Of a stretch of DNA of 64,000 nt, positions 42,901-55,149 are shown one piece after another. The stretch comes from Dipetalonema caudispina. Its lineage: Eukaryota; Nematoda; Chromadorea; Rhabditida; Onchocercidae. The stretch is taken from contig JABVXV010000155.1 of NCBI GenBank assembly GCA_013365325.1, positions 62,001-126,000 on the forward strand, given 5' to 3'. The notes under the pieces are model-generated. The model saw nothing but the letters and a program-made list of their open reading frames with translations, was not told the origin of the DNA and ran no database searches. A program made the position numbers and the translations under genes. Every line of letters begins with the position of its first letter. Position 1 is the stretch's first letter.

Positions 42901-45900
42901 CAGATTCAAATTTGCTTTAATTTTTCAGGAGGTAGCACATGGATTGGTAATGAAGATAACGTTATTGTTTCGTGATCGTACTACGGCATGTATACCACTT
43001 TATAGTAACAACTATCGACCATTTACATCTGCCCTTTTATTTGGTCTAAAAGATGCTGAAGCAATGGTTAAATTCGTACGAGGAGCTAAAGCAGAAGCTA
43101 AATTTAGCGATTTTAAAATTGTTTTTGTGGAAAATTTTGAACATGTTAGTCTGAAAAAAAAAAAAATCCTACCATTTACATACTTCATGCAAATTTTACG
43201 AATAATTAATCAGTTCTTTTAGAATGAATTACTCGAAAACATTGATAAAAGTTGCATTAATAGGAAATTTTCAGCAACCACTCTTAGATCAAATGATTAA
43301 TAGCTAGGCTTAGGCTTAAATATGACGCAATAACTTCTCATTACTTTATCATACGTAACTTATGTTCTTTTACTGATCACTCTTTTATTCCGTAATTGTT
43401 TATAAGAAAGAAACTTAATTGGTCATTCTTTATATCACTGCTTGTTATCAATCTGATAATCATCTGTAGGAGAATAAAGAAAAAAAAACCGCAAAGTGGA
43501 AACAAAATGAGAAATCTTAATATAATAGCTAAAATTTCGCTATAATTTTCGCTTTTTTTTTTATTTTGATTCTTAGAAAGATGGAAGAGTTATTATTGTA
43601 TTTAAGTCTATGGAAGAATCCTGGATTAATGGCCAAGAAGTTACACCAACAAATTTCACATTTTTCCCGCATGGTGTTTGTAAAATTGTTGTGAAATCTT
43701 CAAAATCGGAACAATATAAACGAATCGCATCAGTGCAATGCTCAATGAAAGGCCTTATCTTTGATATTGATAGTGTAAGTTGCATTTTCAACCATTTCAA
43801 AGAGATGATGAAAAATGTATGCTTCGCCGGGAGTTTTCAATTTTATGCATGAATTTAGCTTAAAAGTATCCTTAGTATTTACTGTTTATTGGATATTAAT
43901 TTCCAAGCATAATCATGATTTCTTGTGAAATTAAAAAAATTTTTCATTTTATTTAAGACTGGAATTTCAATGTTATTTTAAGAAACTTTTAAAAAATTAC
44001 AAAAATACCTTAATATTTTGCAGCGTATTGGAAGTATGATTGGTGCGATATGGAATACGTGTGCAACAATTAATGAAGATCAAGATGTGGATGCTAGTGA
44101 ATATGAACCGATGATTGTAACAAGTGAAGTGGAACGGGATGATGATATTAATCCGAAGAATGAATATGCATCAATTGTTAAACCGGAAAAACGAATTCGT
44201 TGGGTTGAACGTAAGGTTGTAAATACTATTGTTTAGTTTTTGAAAAGAAAAAAAATTAAAGTTTTTGATTTATTACATCATTTCTCAATTATTGACAGGT
44301 CTGCTTTCGAACTCAAAAAATAAAAAAAAATAAAAAATAAATAACTTTGTCTTTGAATTTTTTTTAAAAGTAAATTCAGCTTAACATTTTTACGAGATGA
44401 ATGAATAAATTGGTACTAGGAAAATATATATGATACCAACTATCAAATTAAATAGATGAAAAAAAAACTTTTTAAAAGTTTTAAATAGCATTAAGTAAAA
44501 AGCATGCATAAGTTTTGAATGAAATTAAACTATTCTGGATCGATTGTTTCGTGGTATTTTTCATGTTCTCTCAATGATTCAATTCAGATATCTCGAATTT
44601 ATCCCAGTTAACAATAAACATAAAAATGGAAAGAGAATTTAGTAAATGCAACTTTCTTATGCTAAACTCATAAATGAATGCTTTAGTTTTCAATAAATCA
44701 GTAAGAATACTGTAATTTTGATAGCCATGTAGTATTTTATCGAATAAAATACAGTACTTCATCAAATAGAAATGTATAAATATTTTTTATGCTATGAAAT
44801 TTTTATAACCAAAAAAAAAAAAAAAGGAAAGAAGAAATCAAGGATAGTTAAAAAATACAGTTAACATCATAGATAAATCTTTTCATAATATTTTGAATCA
44901 TTTTATACACCACGTGGACATTTTATTCAAGAAGATCAGAGGTTAAATTGAGAGCTTAATTGGAGCAATCAAACAGAATGATTTTTATAATTAAAATTAA
45001 ATATCGTGTTCTAATTTCAGAGAATGGATGAAATTCGCCATGTAATTTTAATCAATTTTTTAGGATTGCTCGAAAAAAAAAATTGTTATGTATAAATAGA
45101 ACAAAAGAAATAATACATTAAATTCATGAAAAATAAATTAAAATTAAACTATCGGCATAAGGAATTATTGCAAAACTAATGGAGATTTTTAGATTTATGA
45201 GCAAACGCAGAAATTGGTTATGATAAAAGCTCACACAACGGATGTCACATATGAGTGGGAATTACGACGCTTGAAAAAACTTCAGCTAATTCGAGTGAAG
45301 CAATTCAAGGGATCAATGCTTGATCGTTTAAAACGGCAAAAGCTACGAGGAAAACAATTTAAAAAAGTAGGAAATACAGAGGTATTTTTAAACGATTAAA
45401 TTTTTTTAATATATATCAAACAAAATTTAACAAAGAATTGAAGATTGGAAAAAAAAGCAAATATTAAATATTAAACAAAGAATTAAAAAAATTTGTTGGT
45501 TCTCAAAGACATTTTGTTTGGTAATCATTAAAATATTAGCGAAAACTAAATATTGAAATGACTAATATTGCAATGAGTTATAGATTGTAGGAGCAGATAA
45601 ATATTCGATTAACTTAGATCTAATCATCTGTATCATTAATTGAAGCTAAGTTTTGTTTCTCGATTAACATCATCGACAGGTCACACTTTTCTAATTTTAA
45701 AATTGCTTACATTGATTAGTACATATATTTGCTATGAGAATGCCGTGTCTTATTCCATTTCACTTGATGATGAATTTAAAATTAATCTGAAATAATTTAT
45801 AAATATTTGCAGGCCAAGATAAAAGATGAAAGAGATGTTGAGGAAAAATTGGACAGTGAATCAGTTACAGGTGAACAATCTGCAAAATTCCTTCTAGAAA

Positions 45901-48900
45901 CTGCATCAAGTACAGGATCGAAAGAAAATATCAGCGGTATATCATTGGAACAGCATGAGATTCCTACCAAAATAAATGATAATGTGATAAGAACTGATGA
46001 AAAAATAAATGATGGATCATTCGTATTTGACATGCAGGTACTATTTAATTAAACTGCTCTCATTAAATTTTCTCAATACCTTTATCATTTTTACTAAATC
46101 ATTTTGATATCATAATAAATGTTAATATATTATTAATAAAGCATTGGATAATTATTTAGCAATGTTAATACTGAATGGAATAATTTTTTTGTTTTTACAG
46201 AAGAAAAAAGAGCGAAACAATCAGAACAATCTTTTCTCTTAATTTTGCCATTTTTATTGAAACTTTTCTTCAATTATTAACAATTTATTTAATGACGATA
46301 GAGGAAACGATTTTAATTTTTATACCTTCAAAAAGTAACTATGAAATTGATTTCGAATAGTATTGCAAGTATTAATAACAAACGAGATAAATTAATTTTT
46401 TAAGGATTTAATAAAAAATGTCTAAAAAATTTGAAATTTTTGCAGTTTTTTGGTGAAGCCGGCGAATGTATGCTACGAAATAGAATTTCAGCAGAGTTAA
46501 TGAGTACGACAAGTGCTGCTGCAGATAATATCAAAATGCATGATGAGACGAGTGGAGGATTTACGAAAATTTCATTGCCAAGGTTAATTCATATTTCTAT
46601 TCCTCCTATCCTAAACGATAGATGAAATTGGGAAGAGTAAGGAATGGTGAAAGAATGTAATGGTTTAAAACTTGCAAAATATGCATGCCTTGCAGACAGT
46701 TGCTTAATTCATTTCTTGCTTACAATAAGATTTTAATAATTTATTCTGCAATCTGAAAGTATCATATGAAGGAATGATGCAAACAGATACTTATTATGAT
46801 TATTTTTCTCATGATAACGTTGTAAAATTTATACTTACCGGGACATTTATAATTACTACAGGTCATTAGAACATTTGTAGTCGCTACAAACTTTTGCCAC
46901 TTTTTGTCGATTACAAATTGAGCATTTGACCTCTACAATACATTTAGCTTACCTTAGATACTTTTGGATTCATTTTCCATGATATTTTGCAGTTTGTTAG
47001 TTTGTCAATAAGATCAGTGAAACAATTAAATGTAATAGTTAAATTAAAATAATTCTTCGTATTAAAATTTATTTATTCCAGTATCGAAGCAAAAATATAT
47101 TATTCCACGAGTGATGTAACAAATTATACCAAATCTTTTCCTGCGTAAGTTATATTTATGATTATTCAGATGTTGAATTTCAATATTCATTAATAATTGC
47201 GATAAAGTAGTTTTATTTTTGGTAGAAGTACTTTTAAAATTGACATTTAAATTGTGAAGAATTCTTACTGTAATTTTATATTTAGGAAAAAATCAACCAC
47301 AACAATAACATCTAATGCTACTTCCATACCATATTTGTATATATCAGCAAATGTAGCTAATATGCCTGAGGAGACAGCTCTTACTCCACTCGTTGCTGAT
47401 TTCTTTCAACAATTGCTAGAAAATTTACCTCAACATATTCCTCAGCAGGTAAATTTATTTGACCGTTATGAATTTATCATCCAATTTTGCAATTATTCGT
47501 GATATTATACCGAATTATGAATTTTATGAATTATTAACCAATTGTAAATTCTAATTTTCTTCAACTGTCAATTTCATAATATCTTTTAATAAAGTTAATT
47601 ATCGTTTCGCAGAAATATAACATAGGAAGATAATTTACTTCATTTTGATAATTTCAGTCAGAAAATGAAAGTGATACATTCAGTATAACTGATACGGAAT
47701 CGTTATTAACTCGCATTCATTCCAAATTAATGATTAATATTTTACTTTCAATAACCATTCAGTCTAGTTCACTTCGTTTTGAAGCTCATCAACAGGTTTT
47801 TGTTGATTCTTCATAATGTACGATTATTATTTTCGTTCTACAGAACATCTCATATGTTCTGTTCATTCTTGCTAACCTTTTTCCAGTTGAATTAATGAAA
47901 AGTGAAATAAGATACGGATGATAGATTTCATTTAGAAAAGAGAAATTCAATGTTACATTTAACATTATGTTTAGTAATGCATCGTTTGAAATGTAAATCG
48001 ATTTTTAATTCGTAAAATTTAATAAGTGAATCGTAATATTAGATATTTTATAAATATTTTGATAATTTTTAAATTTTAGCAAAAACATTTGACTGTTCCG
48101 GAAATTCATTTACTGATTGTTCCAGAGAGCAGCAGCAATGGATCTGTTATTACGGTTACCATCATTAAAGCTTGTTGCATCAGCTCATAACGATAATGTC
48201 AACAATGGTTTAGATATTTCATTAAGTTTACAATCATTTTCCATTTGCTTCTACAATCCTCATCAGGTTTAATTTTCTCAAAATTTGTAAACATTTTAGT
48301 TTAATCACATTCAGCTATATTTATTAATTTATTTTAATAACACTAAAATCATTATATTACAATCCAATATAGAAATTTATCATATTAACCTAAGAAATTA
48401 AGCCAAATTTTACAAACTGTAATTTTTTGTTCTTGAAAAATAAGTTATTTATGCAAAATATTTTGCTGTATTTTTTTTTTTTTTTTTTTTTTTTAATGTA
48501 GCCTTCTCCGTTGGATGCATTTGCGCTTACATTGGATAAGTTCATTGTTGGTATTTCACGTACGAGCATATTTTTACATGATAATTCACATCTAAAGGTT
48601 TGTTTTATTAATTTAATGATACTCAACAAAAATTGACATTGATTAGTTTTATTTGTATCATTTTCATATGATTTATAGAAATGATCATCTGTTAGCTAAA
48701 AGCTGAAACATTGAATGAATTTGCAGATCACTTGTACAATCGATATTGGTCAAGCAACCTTTACATATGATATGCGGAAACTTTCTCAACTAATCGCTTT
48801 CCCAGGCCCGTGGTATCGTAGAAGGATTGCGCAACGTCTTCTACTCACGCATGAACAATTTTCAAGAGTTCAAAGTGTCGGACCTAGTCGATCATTGTAT

Positions 48901-51900
48901 GTTATTATAGTTTAATTCAATTTAAGCGAAAAAAGTATTTCAGTTTGCAAATTTCAACATAATTAATGCTTGTCATAAATTATCAATGTTAATTTCTCAT
49001 TCTTCCAAATGTAATTTCAATGTAATCTATTACATAAAAATGCATTGTTAATTTCGTAATATTTATTATAGTTCAAAACGAACAAATAAATTAATGAATA
49101 AATTAACGCTTGAAGCATCAATAAGTGTTTATTGGGAAGCATTTAAAGCGAGAATTCAGATGTCCAGTGCAATGGGTGATACAAATTGGACAATTGATAG
49201 AATTTCTACAAAAATTATATTTTCTGTTAGTCTGTTATATGTAATTGTAATTGGAGTATTCACTGAAAAAAAAAAAAATATCATTTCCAATTTTTTTTCT
49301 TTTTTTGCAATAATAATTTAAGATAGTATTATCGTTGAATAAATGATGAAAAACAATGCATTATCAGTGAGAAATATTCGCCTTTTTATTTGAATAACAC
49401 CATCAAATAATATCATCAATTCATTAATTTTTTCTTTTTATCCATATCTTAACTAGAATTAATTAATGAAATTAGAAAAAATGAAGATTTCATTTATAGT
49501 ATAGCTATAAAACTAATTTATTTAGAATCATATAACTATCATCAATTATGGCCTAATTCTTCAATCTTTTATATCCAAAAAAAAATGATAAACATTCCGG
49601 ATTCATTTTTATCCTTTTCTTCTCAATTTCTAGCTTCAACCATTCGTCGAACGACGATTAAGTGTGTGCTTTGCCGTATCACTTCTGGAACAGGAAGCAA
49701 AAGGTGGTGCCATTTCCGGTTCATTACGACTATCCAATACTGCATTCGATTTCAGCTGGATATCACTTTGCAATGTACGTTTTTGCTTAATTATTTCCTA
49801 TTTGTACGATTTTTTAATTTCTTGAAGCAATGAAATAATTTGAAAGAAGTAAAAAAATATTTGAGCAATCAATACTTTTTTTTTATAGAAACCTGCGTCA
49901 TTTTCGTCAAAGGTAAATTTCACAAAACTGGAATTGCGAATTATTTGGATGGGTCGTGTAGTTATTGTTGTATTATTCGATCAACCATCTTTTCTATTTA
50001 ATGATGATTGGAAATTATGCAATGATCAAGATGGAAAGGTGTGAGAATTTTCAAAAAAAGAATAATTTATGGAATCTTAAAAACTAAACTGTGCAAATTT
50101 TACAAACTAATTATTGAGATGAATGAATTAATAGTTTTAAATTAGAGATTAAGCATTCAAACTTCTATCTTTGAAGAGAAATTTTGATGGTAACTTTTTT
50201 CATTTTAAAAATTTTGTTTTCTTGTTGTTTTCAAAAATTTCTTTCAATCCATAATTTTATAATGAGCACGCTATTCGATAAGCTTAGTGTAGTTATTACT
50301 TTGCGAAATTTCAAATTTATTTAAGAAGAATGATTTCACCAAAATTATACAATCAGCATGTATAGTATACGCCCGATCTTTCCCTCAAGTTCTGGGGTAT
50401 TAAAAAGGTCAGATTTGGGCATATAATGAAAGGGAAAAAAATTTTGGCATTAACTTAGAAAATTTCAAACGTACGTAACTTATCTAACTTATTCACAGAT
50501 AAAAGAAGCAATGGTAATATTTAACACTATTTTGAAATATTCTAAACTACAAGCCATTATCACTAAAGCTACATTGAATAGTATTGATAGTATCATCCAA
50601 AAGCTCAGTGTCTTCTTTAAGGTATCTTTTTTTTTCTATTAAAAAAATAAAAACTTTTTTTTTCCTAAAATAGACCTGATTTATTTCAAATAAAGGTTTG
50701 CAGCTTATTCGAAGTTATCATAAAATAAAGAGTTAACGATAAGAAGTGAATATGCAGTTAGAAGTAGCACATTTAAATGTAAATTTAAATGGATTTTTAT
50801 TTTGTTCTAAACATCAATAATATTTAATTTTCACTTATTTTTCAAATTTAGATCGTTTATTGTTGACAGTGAAACATACAAATATTGAAAAATGCAGGTG
50901 ACGTAACTGAAAAATAGAAATAAAACTTTAAGTAACCTAATGAGAGGTATGATTGAAAATGAAATTTAAGGGTGAAAATGAAAATAAAAATTAAATGTAA
51001 ACTAATAAAAGGATATAATTGAAAATGAAAAAAAAAAATTGAAATGAAGGCAATTTTAGGAACAAATGCAAGATAGTCGAGCATTGCTTGGTCTTACAAA
51101 TAGAACAGCATTATCAACAAGCAAAAGTGAGAAAAAATCATTGAAAATATTTCACTGGGCAGCAATTCTTGATTTAGTTACTGATATGCAAATGAAAAGT
51201 AAAACATTTCCCATACCTAATGCTAGCAATGGAAGGACAATTATAAGTGGACAATTTATTTTTATTGGAGAGCAAGCTTCATTGGTTCTAATGGAAGGTG
51301 AAATTACGGCAAATCGGTTTGTAACAAATTTTCAAATTTTCTTATGATCTACAGAATAGGTTGATTGTAATTAGATGCATTCATTAAAGTTGTATGCAAA
51401 TATTTTTTTTTCTTTTTTGCACAATTAAATTTTAGTTAAAAAAATTCTAAGCAAAAGTTATAGAGTAGAAGTTACATTCTAAAATGAAAAATCTTACTTA
51501 AACTAAAATTTTACTAAAAAAATTTACTAAAATTATTAATTGATGAACGGTTCTACTACACTGCTGATACATTTAACAACAGAATGAAAGAGATTATAAA
51601 TACTAGCCAATTTTTCAAGTTTAAACTTATATCTATTGTTACATGTAGACCTGACTTAAATCTTCATTATTATTTAATAAAAAAAATTAATCAATGAATA
51701 TTACAAATTAATTTTATAAAATTCTTGAAGGAAAGTAATAAAATAAACAATTTTACCTTATTTTTTTTCCTAAACATAAATTCAAATTTAAGTATATCAA
51801 AAAATAAATCGATAAACTTCTCTTCCACAAATCAATCCTCATTTATATAATTTTGTTCAGCTGGGCACTTTTCTATCTCAATCAGCCAACAGTGATTTTC

Positions 51901-54495
51901 TCAAATGCTGCACAATATACATTTCTTGATGAAAAACATACTATTGGTATTGATTTATCCGAAAAATTCTTGCTCAAATTAAGTGGTGTAACGAAAGAAA
52001 ATAAATTTTATGATAGTAATTGGACAAGTGTTATTTGTAAAGTAGAGGTTCGATTTTTTTTTTCCCCTTTATTTTTCAAATACTATGAGAAATTAAAATT
52101 TAATAGAGAGAGAGAAAAGAAAAAAAAACGCAAAAATTTATTCATTTAATACATGAAAAATTGATCATATTCACAAATAATGTTCATTTCTATCATAGAA
52201 ACTCATTACGATCTAATTAAATAATGGAAAATTTTTCTTAGGATGAAAAAATAAATTGAAAGCCTTTTTTCGTCAATTATTTGATAATATTTTAAATATT
52301 AGCACTTATTTATATTATTGCTTAATTGCATATTTTTTACCTGACTTATTAGCCAAAATCCAGCGAGATCGTTTAGATTCAATGATCTAATGTTGTAGAA
52401 TGAAAATACTACACTAGCAATAGCTTAGAATTATTTGGTTTCGAAGGAAATTAATCTCCATAATATTACGTAGAATTTAATTATCATACCATTATACAGT
52501 TATATGTAACATATCTTATTCAACATGATACTTTATGCTCCTCTTTTTTCCAGCGTCGTAAAGATCAAACCGGATCGAAATATGCAACAATTCAGGAATG
52601 TCTAACATTATGCATCGATGAACCATTAGCGCAACTTTTTTCACTAACCCATGATTCAAGTAAACCACAATCGACAGTGCTTGAACTTTTCGAGTAATTT
52701 CTTCTTCATTATCTAATCCTAATAGAAAGAAAATTTGAAAGCATTTTATCGGTTCATGACAGAATTACACCATAATACTACATTCTGATTTCTGAAGTCG
52801 CTTAACAGTTATGTTAATTTCATCCACGTGAACATATTATTATCATATTAAAGATAATCTTAATGTTCAATAGTTTCGTCTTAATTTTTGAACATATTTT
52901 TTTTTTTTTAGATTACCCGCAATGGATTCTATTTTTACGAGTAAACAGAAGGTGCCAATTCATTTGGAAATACTACGAGATGTTAAATCCGAAGTTTATT
53001 TTTTTCTTCTATTTCAAAATATTTCTAGAAGTTCGGTAGTAATAACGGCTAGATTTAAATCTGTGAAATGATTTTAGATTTATCAGGACTGTATGCTTAT
53101 TTGGTGTTGTTCTTACCCGTTCTAATTTTTTTTTAGCGATTTTATTAGTTATCAAATAACAATCCATGAAAACGCATATGATGAGAAATTTTACTAATGC
53201 GCAAAATTTTCATTTTTTATTTTCATCCTCATTATTTTTCCTTTTCTCCTCTACCCTTTTTCCATCATTTTCTCTTCAATAAATCATTGGAAATGTTAAT
53301 ATTAGGTAATTTTGATATAAGAATACCTAAATTTTGTTTAGGTCCTATGCAGCGTCATATGTGATTTTCATTATGCACTTGGCGTTCAGACCGATCTTAC
53401 AGCACAAATTAACTTTCTTCCTGAATTACTTCGGTCCTATCTTATTGAACAGGTTTTCATTATATTATATTCATTATTTTTCATTGCTATAACTTTTTTT
53501 TCCCTTTTTCCTCTTCTACTCTCCCTCATAAAGCTATCCTGCAAACATGTATACTATATGCTTAAAGATAATCAAAAAAACCGGAAATTATCTGGAGTTC
53601 CGGAAAGGTTAAGATTAATATGCACAAATATTTATATGTAATTCAGGATAAAGAAGTTGAAAAGGAAACAGAAAAATCAACCATGGTAAAAGAAGCAGAA
53701 AAAGATGAAATTGGGAAGAAGATTGATCAACGACAGTATATTTGTAAACAATGGAAAGTTGATCCAAAAATACGATTCATCGATAAAGTGAAATGGGATC
53801 CACCAGTTATCGATGAGATCTTGCGTAAGCTACAAGTAAGTCTCAAAGATCATAGATAGTAAAACAGTTCTGTATTGAGTGATTGGTTGCTTCAAAGAGG
53901 AAGAATTGATCGTATCATGTAACACAATCTTTGGGAGAAATAGTAGGTACGAAGGATGAGATAGATAAGTTGTTTAAACTGACGGATCAACGTAACTATA
54001 TCAAAATACATTCAAAGAGCTTTAATTTAGACATTTTAGTTATAAACAACTTTATGGAGTGATTTAAGGCAGCGATCAAAGCGAAATTTTCCCACAGCAT
54101 TCCTCGTAATTGCTATTGAGAATGTTTATATTACGGAACTCTTTTTGTTGCAAACTTAAAATTTCCCAACCATATAAGGAAAAGGAAGAGTAACGAAGAA
54201 ATAAAGATCCAATATTTAAGTGATTAGATGATCAGTATGCAACCTATCAACTTGACAAGTGAGGAGAGGGAAGATGGAGAGATATGAGAGAATGAAGGGA
54301 GATTGAGGACGTCAGCAAAAGACCAACCCCGATCAGAAAATGCTTGTATTTAAGATATTCGATCATCGGAATACTATACCCAAAGTTGTGCAAAGGCATA
54401 TACTGGATCACTGCGATATGTTTGTATCAAAAGCTCTTTTCTCTATTGTGAAAATTGCAAAAGAAGCTTCAGTAAAAGATGATGATCATCTTTAA
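17595..54495 (+). CDS. lpd-3: LPD-3/BLTP1 (KIAA1109, tweek) bridge-like lipid transfer protein
   Basis: Giant rod-shaped lipid carrier, anchored in the ER by an N-terminal helix and thought to move phospholipids to the plasma membrane; C. elegans lpd-3 mutants have lipid and cold-adaptation defects (family knowledge). The first secure exon (17595-17760) encodes the anchor VIFLILFCAWIIFLTFY. It splices to 18135 to give KLGSLSISLLSGKVMFRH, matching the vertebrate SFSVLSGKVM segment. Collinear family blocks follow across about fifty exons, ending with DEILRKLQ at 53835 joined to IFDHRNTIPKVVQRHILDH at 54355-54495 and a TAA stop. Family similarity is strong at both ends and weaker in the middle, where some exon limits are approximate. 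Total length is probably close to the nematode LPD-3 size of about 4,000 residues; I did not sum all exons. Start codon not located. Divergent to xpg-1, convergent with exos-7. Confidence 0.92.
21697..28656 (+). other. lpd-3: lpd-3 exon block 2: conserved N-terminal half
   Basis: Clean exons with matching phases: 21697-21847, 22257-22496, 22596-22732, 23286-23541, 23896-24063, 24179-24271, 24646-24833, 24911-24984, 25315-25524 and 25912-25991. Less certain exons lie near 26208-26355, 26691-26810, 26910-26955, 27065-27178 and 27639-27799. Then come 27980-28163 and 28579-28656. Landmarks are DLARFVPQIWNCRIEF, TFTYDYTWHPIY, FRKSESLKKV and RLYFLWLNEAKCGCYG, the last matching the vertebrate RLWFLWPDD...CGCLGGC block. 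The phase between the 25912 exon and the 26208 exon could not be reconciled by eye. Confidence 0.8.
30843..30997. repeat. (TTA)n-rich microsatellite in an lpd-3 intron
   Basis: About 150 bases of TTA/ATT repeats with scattered GTT, CTA and CAT interruptions. The frame through it encodes runs of leucine and belongs to no exon; the flanking lpd-3 exons end near 30702 and resume near 31083. Confidence 0.85.
32198..32244. repeat. Perfect 22-bp inverted repeat with 3-base loop
   Basis: The left arm at 32198-32219 (TATTTTTATCC then TTTATCAGATG) is the exact reverse complement of 32223-32244, separated by TGC. It lies inside an lpd-3 intron between exons ending near 32055 and starting near 32652. 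Perfect pairing over 22 bases is unlikely to survive neutrally unless it arose recently. Confidence 0.9.
35946..36142. mobile_element. Foldback/MITE-like element with 44-bp terminal inverted repeats
   Basis: The arm 35946-35989 (TTAATTATACTACTGTACTA at its start) pairs with the reverse complement of 36099-36142 at 40 of 44 positions. The 109-base centre is AT-rich and non-coding. It lies in a long lpd-3 intron (about 35500-36370). The structure fits a small non-autonomous DNA transposon or a foldback remnant; no target-site duplication is clear, so the class is inferred. Confidence 0.6.
48132..54495 (+). other. lpd-3: lpd-3 exon block 4: conserved C-terminal region
   Basis: Exons: about 48132-48267 (AAAMDLLLRLPSLKLV); 48502-48597; 48725-48895 (FTYDMRKLSQLIAFPGPWYR); 49072 to about 49224 (SSAMGDTNWTIDRIS); 49632-49776 (LSVCFAVSLLEQEAKGGAIS); 49888-50039; 50500-50621; 51058-51318; 51861-52048 (WALFYLNQPTVIFS); 52553-52695; 52911 to about 53035; 53342-53452 (LCSVICDFHYALGVQ); 53644-53835 (YICKQWKVDPKIRFI); and 54355-54495. 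The AFP..WYRR, WALF-L-P, CSV--F and TIPK-Q--I-D motifs are the best conserved landmarks of the BLTP1 C-terminus and appear in the expected order. Confidence 0.85.
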
Positions 54496-54619
54496 CGGAA
54501 GACAGCGCAGTAGTGAGAAAATACGATTCAGTATTTATTGTGAAATTTTCCTTTTTTTTTTTTGCTAAAACAAAATGAAGCAATATAAAACATACAAAAA
54601 GTTGATCTCAGAAAGTTCA

Positions 54620-54625
54620 AATAAA
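54620..54625 (+). terminator. Candidate polyadenylation signal of lpd-3
   Basis: AATAAA occurs 124 bases after the lpd-3 stop codon; it is the first canonical hexamer on the plus strand there. Confidence 0.5.
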
Positions 54626-54699
54626 TCAGAGTGGTACTGTGCATCGCCTGATAATAATCGGATGATCCATAAAATCATTCTCTCTAAGCCTAGCATTAA

Positions 54700-54942
54700 A
54701 AAAAAAAACGATTTCTGAAAGGTTGGTATCATCAAATTTTCTGGGGAAAACGAAGAATGGGTCATTTTCGAAGTTTAACTGCACCAGTACCGCATACAGT
54801 TGAAAACAAAGCTTTCGCGATCTTGTTGAGAACAAAACACAAAAAAAAAAAAAAGAATGGTGAAGGAAAAACGATATGCATTGACTGGGAGCTAATAAAA
54901 TTTCGTATTTGTGGAGCTCCACCCTATCAATCCCAAAAGTAA
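54700..54942 (+). pseudogene. Coding-like relic with homopolymer interruptions (unidentified)
   Basis: A frame reading FLKGWYHQIFWGKRRMGHFR, later NGEGKTICIDWELIKFRICG, stops at 54942. A separate upstream frame (54610-54715, with EWYCASPDNNRMIHKIIL) is broken from it by a run of eleven A at about 54699-54709. Residue composition looks more like protein than random AT-rich DNA, but I do not recognise a family. It could be a decayed gene, a read-through 3' untranslated region of lpd-3, or chance. Confidence 0.25.
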
Positions 54943-55143
54943 AACGAAGCTTTAATTAAATTCTGTTCAGCTTATTTGAAGTTCCTTATATTCAACTGCC
55001 ATAAAAACTACATAATCTGCGAACGAATTCCTTAGTATTCTGAAGGAAAAGCTGATAATCACAATCCAACAACGGCCAAATATCGTAAAATTTTGAAAAA
55101 TATCCTATTCTATCGAACTAAATGTATGCATCCAAAAGAATAT

Positions 55144-55149
55144 TTTATT
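55144..55149 (-). terminator. Polyadenylation signal overlapping the exos-7 stop codon
   Basis: On the minus strand the stop region reads CAATGAATAAAATA; AATAAA begins at the last A of the TGA stop. No other canonical hexamer is seen in the next 70 bases. Confidence 0.6.

Larger units (their letters stand above)
29180..47450 (+). other. lpd-3: lpd-3 exon block 3: central rod
   Basis: Exon cores include 29180-29288, 29364-29416, 30021-30207, 30501-30702, 31083-31222, 31385-31588, 31875-32055, 32652-32795, 33093-33262, 33474-33722, 34138-34325, 34643-34730, 35347-35493, 36371-36600, 37158-37296, 37638-37803, 38128-38284, 38993-39147, 39623-39852, 40200-40430, 40774-40910, 42451-42573, 42928-43145, 43576-43775, 44022-44215, 45193-45381, 45813-46035, 46444-46581 and 47285-47447. 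Most are bounded by a CAG acceptor and a GT donor in a consistent frame. Sequence conservation with vertebrates is low here, as is usual for the middle of this family. Coordinates are approximate. Confidence 0.65.
54496..55143. other. Convergent gap between lpd-3 and exos-7
   Basis: Tail-to-tail spacer holding the lpd-3 3' untranslated region, its likely polyadenylation signal, and a plus-strand coding-like relic ending at 54942 (listed separately). The remaining bases 54943-55143 show no further feature. Confidence 0.6.

Noticed and set aside
53930..54058. Coding-like frame (EIVGTKDEIDKLF) within the last lpd-3 intron
   Set aside because: The exons at 53644-53835 and 54355-54495 join in phase and match the family without it, and it ends in a stop codon.
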